Below are positions 13,543 through 19,698 of a stretch of DNA of 19,698 bases, in pieces. The notes under the pieces are model-generated. The model was given only the letters and a program-made list of their open reading frames with translations, had not been told where the DNA came from and ran no database searches. The position numbers were made by a program, and so were the translations under genes. Source of the DNA: JBEKSX01 sp049516635 (GTDB lineage: Bacteria; Bacteroidota; Ignavibacteria; Tepidaquicellales; OLB5); assembly GCA_049516635.1 (NCBI GenBank), contig JBEKSX010000055.1, forward strand, positions 1 through 19,698, written 5' to 3'. How positions within the stretch are numbered: the first letter of the stretch is position 1; the number at the start of each line of letters is the position of its first letter.

Positions 13543-15000
13543 ATGAAAAACAACAAAATATATGAGCTTTTAAGCACTTTTTCCCGCGAAGAACTAAGAG
13601 GCTTTGAGAAGTTCATATCGTCAGTTTATTTTAACAGGGGAAGAAATTATGCTCCCCTCCTGAAAGAATTGAAAAAGTTTCACCCGGGGTTTGACAATAA
13701 AAAAATAAATAATGAGTATCTCTATTCCAGGTTATACCCGGGAAGAAGGTATAACGACCAGGTGATAAGAAATATGTTCACGGGATTAACAAGGATAGCA
13801 AAAGACTACATCGTTTATACATCATCGGTGAGAGATAAAACAAATTATTATGCACTTCTGGCAAATGAATTCCAGAACAGGGGACTAATTAAACTAGCGG
13901 AAAAATACGTTACGTATGGAAAAAATGAGCTGAACAAGAATGCGGTTAAGGATAAAAATTATTTTAGACAATTATTCGAGCTTTACAGGGTGAGCAGGGA
14001 AATAAATAGCGAAAAGAATGATACAAAGGGTAACATCAACAGCTTATCAAATGAGTCCACTTATTTTCTTTTTTATATTATAATGGAGATGAGCCGCCAC
14101 CTGGAGGAAATGACGGTACTCAGACACAATTTCAATGCAGACTTCACCGGTAATCTTATATATAGTTTCATTGCAAACCTAAACTTTGATAATCTGCTGG
14201 AATTCTCCCGGGAAAAATCTGTAGAGGATCGCACACTGCTTGAACTCTACTGCACCAACATACAGCTTCAGATCAATGACCGCAGTGAAGTTTTGTTCGA
14301 AAAGCTCAGGGCTTTACTTAAACAAAATTTCAATGTCTTAAGCAGGTGGGGTAAATACAATTTATTCACATGCCTTCAAAATGCCTGCATAAGACTGCAG
14401 GCAGTGAACGAAGAAAAGTATTCCAGAATGCTTCTCGAAGTCTACAGTGATCAGTTAAAAGCAGGTTTATACAGTGAAAGCGAGGGCTCCCCGTTATCAC
14501 AGAATATATTCAGGAATATTATCATAAATGCTTTAAAGCTAAGTGAATATGATTGGACAGAACAATTTATTAAACAATATATTCAAAAGCTTCCGGCAGG
14601 TTCCAAGGAGAACATGTACAATTTCTCGTATTCGCTTTTAAACTTCGAAAAGAGGAATTTTGAGAACGCCCTTAATTATATCATCAAGGTAAAATATGAT
14701 ACCTTTGTGTTTAAGCTCGATATTAAAGTTCTGATGCTCAAAATATACCACGAACTAAACTATACCGAGCAGGAGATCTCAATGCTGGATACGTTCAGGC
14801 ATTTTATACTGGAGAACGTTTCGATTTCCGAATTTATAAAATTATTTCACCTGAACTTCGTTAAATTCCTGCACGAAATAATAAAAGTCAAGAACGGCAG
14901 TAAGGAAATAAATCCTAACAAATTAAAGAAAGAAATAATCAACGCTTCAGTACGCGGCAAAGAATGGCTGCTTGAAAAAACAGCAGAACTAATCGATTGA
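13543..15000 (+). CDS. alpha-helical protein of unknown function, paralogue of the gene at 17059
   Basis: A 485-residue protein, not recognised as a named family. It has no signal peptide or membrane segment, so it is cytosolic, and is predicted to be nearly all helical. The first 100 residues hold a conserved block: LLSTFSREELRGFEKFISSVYFN, then LLKELKKFHPGF, LYPGRRYNDQVIRNMFTGLTRIAKDYI. The central part is variable. The C-terminal third has helical-pair patterns like TPR repeats (WTEQFIKQYIQKL, YSLLNFEKRNFENALNYIIKVKYDTF, LDIKVLMLKIYHELNYTEQE) and ends KEWLLEKTAELID. The protein at 17059-18540 shares all these blocks in the same order. Both are divergent from a T9SS cargo gene, hinting at a regulatory or chaperone-like role, but this is inference from context only. 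The last codons lie in a bidirectional terminator hairpin. Confidence 0.75.
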   Translation: MKNNKIYELLSTFSREELRGFEKFISSVYFNRGRNYAPLLKELKKFHPGFDNKKINNEYLYSRLYPGRRYNDQVIRNMFTGLTRIAKDYIVYTSSVRDKTNYYALLANEFQNRGLIKLAEKYVTYGKNELNKNAVKDKNYFRQLFELYRVSREINSEKNDTKGNINSLSNESTYFLFYIIMEMSRHLEEMTVLRHNFNADFTGNLIYSFIANLNFDNLLEFSREKSVEDRTLLELYCTNIQLQINDRSEVLFEKLRALLKQNFNVLSRWGKYNLFTCLQNACIRLQAVNEEKYSRMLLEVYSDQLKAGLYSESEGSPLSQNIFRNIIINALKLSEYDWTEQFIKQYIQKLPAGSKENMYNFSYSLLNFEKRNFENALNYIIKVKYDTFVFKLDIKVLMLKIYHELNYTEQEISMLDTFRHFILENVSISEFIKLFHLNFVKFLHEIIKVKNGSKEINPNKLKKEIINASVRGKEWLLEKTAELID

Positions 15001-15017
15001 TGGAAACAAGTTCTGCT
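14982..15017. terminator. bidirectional terminator between convergent genes, overlapping a coding end
   Basis: AGCAGAACT (14982-14990) pairs perfectly with AGTTCTGCT (15009-15017). On the minus strand the stem is followed by GTTTTTTC (plus A-run 14975-14980), giving a proper terminator for the cargo gene at 15019. On the plus strand it is followed by CTTATTTTATC, a weaker T-rich tail. The left arm lies inside the last codons of the plus-strand gene. Confidence 0.6.
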
Positions 15018-15018
15018 C

Positions 15019-16584
15019 TTATTTTATCAGTATCAGTTTCTTTGTATCCGTAAAACTGCTGGTTCCGTCACCGGCGGTCAATTTATAAAAATATACTCCG
15101 CTTGGATAACTGGAAGCATTCCAGTTTATTTCATAAGAACCGGCTTTCATCGATTGGTTTATAAGTACAGCAATTTCCTGACCGATCATATTATAAATGA
15201 CTATCTTAACTTTCGAATCCCCGCCGTTAGAACCGGAAGGAACATCAAATCTGATCCTTGTTTCCGGGTTGAAAGGATTCGGATAGTTCTGGTATAATTT
15301 GAACTGAACCGGCACCTCATTTCCCGATGAAACTATCCCTACGGGATTCGATTCAGTTGTTTTGTAAAGCTTCCCTGTAAACCCTGTACTCGAGCCGGTT
15401 GAGCCGACGCACCAGATATTTATCGAATTGGGTGAGATCCTCTTTAAATCAAGCGAGAACATTTCAGCGCCGGTGCTTACATCCTGATTCCAGTTTGTTC
15501 CGGCGTTGGTTGTACTATATATCCAGCCGGCTTCGGAGTAAACATTACCGCCGACCGCAAGGCCTATGCTGTCATTGAGAAATTTAACAGAACGTACAGG
15601 CAGATCAAAAGCAAAAAGCCGTGCGCTCCAGGTTTGCGCTCCGTCCGTGGTACGGTGTACCCAGCCCGATACTGGAGCACTTATCTGTCCGCCTCCTGTC
15701 CATCCTTTCAACTGATTATTATCGAGAAAATCCACTCCGCCATCGAATACATTATCTGCCGGTGGTCCGCTTGTCCATGCTATACCGTAATTTGTGCTGT
15801 GGGCGAAATGTATTCCGGTTGTATAGACATTGCCGCCGGGTTGAGCATCTACATCTCCCGCAAACCAGCCGAGATCAGAATTGACCTGCACATAGCCCCA
15901 CGATGTGGAATCTCTTCCGCCGTTAGTCGTATAGTGCATTCCACCCGAAAACTCGGCACTTACAAATCCGGTATTTTGATCGAAAAAGTGAACCCGTGTA
16001 CACCATCCGACGCCGCTTGGTATCCTCAAGATAATATCACCGGTCCACGTGTTTCCTCCGTCATAGCTCCACCTTGCAACACCTGTGTGAATATCACCCT
16101 GATCATTGAATCCGGAAATGATGACCGTATCAGGGGTGCGTGCATTAACGCCGTACCAGTAATACGGAAAACCGAGATTCATTTTCTGTGTCCAGTTATC
16201 ACCGCCATTGGTTGTTTTATACACAGCACCAAGCTCTGTGACAATATAGCCGACCTGAGGATTCGCAAATGAAACATCCTTAAATACAAACCCGGCAGCA
16301 GTAAATTTCAGTACCCACGTAATGCCATCTATATTGTTCACTGAGGGTGGACCCGCAAACGGATGGATGTTATTAGTTACAGCTACGGGACCCGAGACAG
16401 GGACAATCCTATTCATTCCGTTCGGATCTGATAGCATAATCTTTGTAAAATTAGCCTTATGCTCTACAGAGAAATATTGCGCCTGTACTTCCCTGGCACT
16501 GAAGAATAATAGGCATGCAATTAAGGTACTTATCGGAATTATTCTGTAGGATAAAATATTAACGTTTTTCATAATAAATTTCAT
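15019..16584 (-). CDS. secreted BNR/Asp-box beta-propeller (YCF48-like) with T9SS type A sorting domain
   Basis: A 521-residue protein. The signal peptide covers residues 1-35 (to VQAQ). Residues about 75-420 carry repeated Asp-box-like motifs: TTNGGDNWTQ, SYDGGNTWTG, YTTNGGRDSTSW, TTDGAQTWSA and STTNAGTNWNQ, each after a short strand such as GYIVTELGAVYK or GLAVGGNVYS. This is typical of BNR/YCF48-like six- or seven-bladed propellers. The last 85 residues form a T9SS type A sorting domain (LYQNYPNPFNPETRIRFDV, PSGVYFYKLTAGDG, TKKLILIK), so it is exported and surface-bound or released. The start may be ATG 16584 or ATG 16572; an AAGGAG lies 19 nt upstream of the first, too far to decide. It diverges from the helical protein at 17059 across 474 bp. 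Its body is unlike that of the cargo at 11575, but the sorting domains are closely related. No enzymatic residues were recognised. Confidence 0.88.
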   Translation of the reverse strand: MKFIMKNVNILSYRIIPISTLIACLLFFSAREVQAQYFSVEHKANFTKIMLSDPNGMNRIVPVSGPVAVTNNIHPFAGPPSVNNIDGITWVLKFTAAGFVFKDVSFANPQVGYIVTELGAVYKTTNGGDNWTQKMNLGFPYYWYGVNARTPDTVIISGFNDQGDIHTGVARWSYDGGNTWTGDIILRIPSGVGWCTRVHFFDQNTGFVSAEFSGGMHYTTNGGRDSTSWGYVQVNSDLGWFAGDVDAQPGGNVYTTGIHFAHSTNYGIAWTSGPPADNVFDGGVDFLDNNQLKGWTGGGQISAPVSGWVHRTTDGAQTWSARLFAFDLPVRSVKFLNDSIGLAVGGNVYSEAGWIYSTTNAGTNWNQDVSTGAEMFSLDLKRISPNSINIWCVGSTGSSTGFTGKLYKTTESNPVGIVSSGNEVPVQFKLYQNYPNPFNPETRIRFDVPSGSNGGDSKVKIVIYNMIGQEIAVLINQSMKAGSYEINWNASSYPSGVYFYKLTAGDGTSSFTDTKKLILIK

Positions 16585-16698
16585 TTAATTCGTTTTTAAA
16601 ATTCTCCTTTATTATACCTGAAACAATAAAAATATTTATGAATATAACGATGTATCGGGTAAAATATCACTCATAAATTAAGTCGACAATATTCATAG

Positions 16699-16980
16699 AA
16701 CCGCTACCTCCCCGTTCCAGTAAAACACATTAATTTACATTCAATTATTGAAATAAATGAGAAAATACAAAATTTCAATGACATTTTTTTACGGTGTATT
16801 CCTTATATTAAATATTTTGGATTTAGGAAAAGTGTGAATCAAAAACTAGTATATAAATATCAGTTAATAAGAGGTTTAGATGCCATGAGGGGCGTTGTAT
16901 TCTTATCACCTAAATACATATATGTTATTACAAAACTTAGAGTAAATAGGGAACTAAAAAAATATTTTAAAAAATATTGA
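16699..16980 (+). other. 94-codon open frame without an ATG near its start; possible small gene or remnant
   Basis: The frame is open from 16699 to TGA 16978-16980 in an AT-rich spacer where stops should be frequent. The first possible starts are GTG 16834 (48 residues, VNQKLVYKYQLIRGLDAMRG...) and ATG 16885 (31 residues, MRGVVFLSPKYIYVIT...). The tail is basic (RELKKYFKKY). No family was recognised and no ribosome binding site is clear. Apart from this frame and the palindrome at 16991-17010, the 474-bp spacer (16585-17058) shows nothing. Confidence 0.25.
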
Positions 16981-16990
16981 TTTTTTGATA

Positions 16991-17010
16991 TTTACAAGTT
17001 ATCTTGTAAA
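16991..17010. promoter_or_regulatory. perfect 8-bp-arm inverted repeat upstream of the helical-protein gene
   Basis: TTTACAAG (16991-16998) and CTTGTAAA (17003-17010) flank TTAT. It is 49-68 bp upstream of ATG 17059, the position of an operator overlapping a promoter. There is no T-run, so it is not a terminator. No known consensus was recognised. Confidence 0.45.
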
Positions 17011-17058
17011 CGTAACTAAAAGAACACGTCGCTTTTAAAAATTTTAAACAACAAAAAC

Positions 17059-18540
17059 ATGCTTAAACATCAACTGCTAGAGATTTTTAAAACCTTTTCG
17101 GATCACGAGAAAAAGCGATTTGGAAAGTTTTTAAATTCGGCTTACTTTAACAAGAGCCCAAAGATCAATAAGCTCTTTTTTATCCTGAAACGTTATCACC
17201 CTTATTATAATAACAGGGGTATTACTAAACAGGCCATTTACAAAAAACTTGATTACGGCCTGGCTTACAATGATTCTACTATCAGGAACCTGATCTATGA
17301 CCTTCAGGAATTGGCTGAAAAATATCTGAGACAGCTCAACCTTGGTGAAAAGTGGGTAGAAACAGGTAAATATGCAAGAGAAGAGTATCTAAGAAGGGAT
17401 CTTAACAAACTTTATGAAATAAATATAGAAAATTCAGAGATCAAGCTTGCAAAACAGAAACTTTATAATTCATCATTCTTCCATAACAAGTTCGAAGTCA
17501 ATACTGATAATTTCTACTTCCACCATCTTTATCATAAAGTAGATAAAGAGAACTTCAGCAAAAAGCTAGCTCCGAAACTGAACGAAGGCATGACTTATTT
17601 CATCAATGACTTTATTATCCAGCTGGTAAAACAACATATCGGATTGCTATATTATAACAAAATGTTCAAGCTGAATCAAAAGAGCAAACTTGCTACGGAG
17701 CTTCCAAAGGTGATCGATCTCGAAAAGTTAAATGCTTTAATAGAAGGTAATTCAGTTCCGGGCAGCTTTTTAACCGGACTATACCTCGACCTGTACAAGA
17801 CTTTCCTGCATTTTGATAATGAGAAATATTATAAGGACTACAAAAGATCATTGGCAAACTATTCGGGACAGATTAGCAAAGATGAGGTCTATTTCCTGAG
17901 CATGCGGTTAATTGATTACTGCACATTGAAGATCCATACAGGCAAGAAAGTATATGAAAAGGAACTGTTCGACATTTATGATCTGATATTAAAGAAAAAA
18001 TATTATGAAACAGATACAAGCAATTGGATACCTCTGGAGCTGTTCTATGCCATCTTCATGCACGCTTACAAGATGAAAAAAACTCAGTGGGCGGAGAATT
18101 TCGTGAACACCTACAAGAACAAACTGCTTACGAAATACAAAATAGATGTTCCTTCATACTTCTACGGAATACTGAATTTTGAACACGGAAAATTTGCACA
18201 GGCTGCAACCTTCCTGAACAAGATAAATTATGATGATTTCATTTACAGGCTCGATGCGTACCACCTGCAGTTAAAGACCTACTTCGAACTTGGTAAATTC
18301 GAACAGGCACCCATTATTATCGAAGAATACAAATTATGGATAGCACCATTCCAGCCCGTGCCCGATGATATCAAGGAAAAGCACAACAAATTCATATCAT
18401 ACGTGAACAAAATGGTAAGGTACAAACTGGGCAAAAAGGCACTGGACAGGTATACAATGAGAAAATCGATGGAAAAGAACCAGTATGTTATTTCCAAAGA
18501 TTGGTTATTAAAGACCCTCGATAATATTGACAAGAAATAA
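17059..18540 (+). CDS. alpha-helical protein of unknown function, paralogue of the gene at 13543
   Basis: A 493-residue protein with the same architecture as the one at 13543. The N-terminal block is LLEIFKTFSDHEKKRFGKFL and NSAYFN, then LKRYHPYYNN, YKKLDYGLAYNDSTIRNLIYDLQELAEKYL. A variable helical middle follows, then C-terminal TPR-like pairs (WAENFVNTYKNKL, GILNFEHGKFAQAATFLNKINYDDF, LDAYHLQLKTYFELGKFEQA) and an ending SKDWLLKTLDNIDKK. Conserved shared points include FxKFxxSxYFN, HPxxxN, YNDxxIRN, LNFE and the final WLL. There is no signal peptide or membrane segment. It is extended near the C-terminus by a basic stretch (KMVRYKLGKKALDRYTMRKS). Like its paralogue it diverges from a T9SS cargo gene; a palindrome lies 49 bp before its ATG. 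The function is not known. A helical scaffold, adaptor or regulator would fit, but nothing in the sequence shows which. Confidence 0.78.
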   Translation: MLKHQLLEIFKTFSDHEKKRFGKFLNSAYFNKSPKINKLFFILKRYHPYYNNRGITKQAIYKKLDYGLAYNDSTIRNLIYDLQELAEKYLRQLNLGEKWVETGKYAREEYLRRDLNKLYEINIENSEIKLAKQKLYNSSFFHNKFEVNTDNFYFHHLYHKVDKENFSKKLAPKLNEGMTYFINDFIIQLVKQHIGLLYYNKMFKLNQKSKLATELPKVIDLEKLNALIEGNSVPGSFLTGLYLDLYKTFLHFDNEKYYKDYKRSLANYSGQISKDEVYFLSMRLIDYCTLKIHTGKKVYEKELFDIYDLILKKKYYETDTSNWIPLELFYAIFMHAYKMKKTQWAENFVNTYKNKLLTKYKIDVPSYFYGILNFEHGKFAQAATFLNKINYDDFIYRLDAYHLQLKTYFELGKFEQAPIIIEEYKLWIAPFQPVPDDIKEKHNKFISYVNKMVRYKLGKKALDRYTMRKSMEKNQYVISKDWLLKTLDNIDKK

Positions 18541-18626
18541 GCGGGAAGAATTTATTTAACCTGTTTACAGTTAATAAAAATTGATATTTTGATCATATCG
18601 GTCTTTATTAACGATCTCTATTTCAA

Positions 18627-19625
18627 ATGAATATATGCATACTCGGAGCCGGGGGCTGGGGAACAGCCCTCGGTATCCTTCTCCACAATAATAAGCACAG
18701 CGTTACTCTCTGGGAATACAATAAAGAATACTCGCACACTCTGGATGAATTCAGAGAAAATTTTTATTTCCTCCCGAAAGTCAAGATCCCGAAAAAGATA
18801 CGCATTACGAACGATATCGAATTTGCAGTTGACAAAAAAGACCTGGTGCTAATCTCTACGCCCACCCAATACATCAGGAACGTCATTGATTTGATCAAAA
18901 ATATAGACCTCAGGAACCGTATAATAGTAAGCGTCTCAAAAGGAATAGAAAATTCAACACTTCTGCCGGTATCAGGAATTTTTCTGGACGTATTTACCAA
19001 AATTAAAAAAAAGAATATTGTTGTGCTTTCGGGACCCTCACATGCTGAGGAAGTAGCCCGCCAGATACCCACTGCAGTAGTAGCAAGTTCCGAGGACATG
19101 TCAAAAGCGGCGGTTATTCAAAAAGCATTTTCAAATAAATTTTTCCGGGTATACAGCAGTGATGATGTCATCGGTGTTGAAATGGGCGGAGCATTGAAAA
19201 ACATTATCGCACTGGCAGCCGGAATATCAGACGGGGCCGGATTTGGAGATAATACAAAAGCGGCTATTATGACAAGAGGAATAACCGAGATCACACGCCT
19301 CGGGGTTAGACTCGGAGCCCACGAACATACTTTCTACGGTTTATCCGGGATAGGTGATCTTATTGTCACTTGCAACAGTAAGCTATCCCGCAATAGGTTC
19401 GTTGGAGAAGAGATCGGGAAAGGAAGAAAACTAAAAGAAATACTGGCGGAGATGAAGATGGTAGCCGAGGGCGTATCGACAACAGAGTCTACCCATGAAC
19501 TTGCAAAGAAAATAAATGTGGAACTGCCAATTATCGAACAGGTCCATAAAGTTCTATTTCATGGAAATAATCCTCATAAGGCAACCGAGATATTAATGAC
19601 ACGCAACTTAAAGACCGAACATTGA
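18627..19625 (+). CDS. gpsA: NAD(P)-dependent glycerol-3-phosphate dehydrogenase
   Basis: A 332-residue protein, the normal GpsA length. The N-terminal Rossmann fold has GAGGWGTALG (7-16). STPTQYIR, then SVSKGIE, LSGPSHAEEVAR, EMGGALKNIIALAAGISDGAGFGDN (catalytic Lys191) and GLSGIGDLIVTCNSKLSRNRFVGE follow in the family order. It reduces dihydroxyacetone phosphate to sn-glycerol-3-phosphate in the cytosol, supplying PlsY and hence phospholipid synthesis. It starts 86 bp after the helical protein gene on the same strand, so it may be read from that promoter or its own; no promoter was identified. A further frame starts 37 bp downstream, suggesting an operon that continues past the window. The identification is secure. 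Confidence 0.96.
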   Translation: MNICILGAGGWGTALGILLHNNKHSVTLWEYNKEYSHTLDEFRENFYFLPKVKIPKKIRITNDIEFAVDKKDLVLISTPTQYIRNVIDLIKNIDLRNRIIVSVSKGIENSTLLPVSGIFLDVFTKIKKKNIVVLSGPSHAEEVARQIPTAVVASSEDMSKAAVIQKAFSNKFFRVYSSDDVIGVEMGGALKNIIALAAGISDGAGFGDNTKAAIMTRGITEITRLGVRLGAHEHTFYGLSGIGDLIVTCNSKLSRNRFVGEEIGKGRKLKEILAEMKMVAEGVSTTESTHELAKKINVELPIIEQVHKVLFHGNNPHKATEILMTRNLKTEH

Positions 19626-19662
19626 GGCTTACCTTCACTATTTCGTTTAAATACCAGAGCAA

Positions 19663-19698
19663 ATGAACAAGCAGGATAGCTCAGATTCCATATTATTC
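19663..19698 (+). CDS. start of a further gene, truncated at window edge
   Basis: ATG 19663 opens a frame of 12 codons (MNKQDSSDSILF) to the end of the window, 37 bp after gpsA on the same strand. There is no clear ribosome binding site. It is too short to identify and may not be the true start. Confidence 0.35.
   Translation, partial: MNKQDSSDSILF

Noticed and set aside
15634..16272. Plus-strand frame of 212 codons opposite the BNR cargo gene
   Set aside because: It is long but antisense to a gene with clear Asp-box and sorting-domain motifs; the composition (many Cys, Ile and His) is that of a shadow frame.

Overview
The window looks like a piece of chromosome from a moderately AT-rich member of the Bacteroidota/Ignavibacteriota lineage. 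Two predicted secreted proteins end in type IX secretion (T9SS) type A sorting domains with the QN(F/Y)PNPFNP signature and a terminal TKKLILIK. A TAnnTTTG-type promoter is visible at 6589-6596, and most genes lack a clear Shine-Dalgarno sequence. The QNxPNPFNP style favours Ignavibacteria or relatives, but this is inferred from motifs, not from a search.

Layout. Positions 1-1338 (minus) hold a Bax-inhibitor-1 family membrane protein followed 12 bp later by a secreted PQQ-type sugar dehydrogenase that runs off the left edge. A divergent spacer (1339-1461) with a 16-bp perfect inverted repeat separates them from two overlapping plus-strand genes: a membrane-anchored protein resembling a divergent polysaccharide deacetylase, and a HEAT-repeat/cyclophilin fusion. 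Between that pair and the convergent exported hypothetical at 5331-6122 sits a small cassette. It contains a frameshifted DUF559 (Vsr-like nuclease) gene bounded by G/C-run inverted repeats. A repeat-rich spacer (6123-6621) leads to a two-gene unit for a secreted beta-barrel-like protein and a lipoprotein.

Positions 8367-9444 are over 1 kb without a convincing gene, packed with short hairpins, a MITE-like 97-bp element with 18-bp terminal inverted repeats, iteron-like ACAAGCTA copies, copies of an ATTCCC...GGGAAT repeat and a small tandem repeat. Then comes a housekeeping block: Mrp/ApbC Fe-S carrier, NifU-like Fe-S scaffold and PlsY acyltransferase, closed by a terminator.

Positions 11575-18540 hold the most unusual arrangement. 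A minus-strand T9SS cargo gene diverges from a plus-strand alpha-helical protein of about 490 residues with no recognised function, and this layout occurs twice in tandem (11575-15000 and 15019-18540). The two helical proteins are full-length paralogues. The two cargo proteins have different beta-rich bodies but related sorting domains. The window closes with gpsA, whose product makes the glycerol-3-phosphate that PlsY acylates, and the first codons of another gene. The repeated module and the DUF559 cassette are the items most worth follow-up; no complete new defence or mobile system is demonstrable from the sequence alone.
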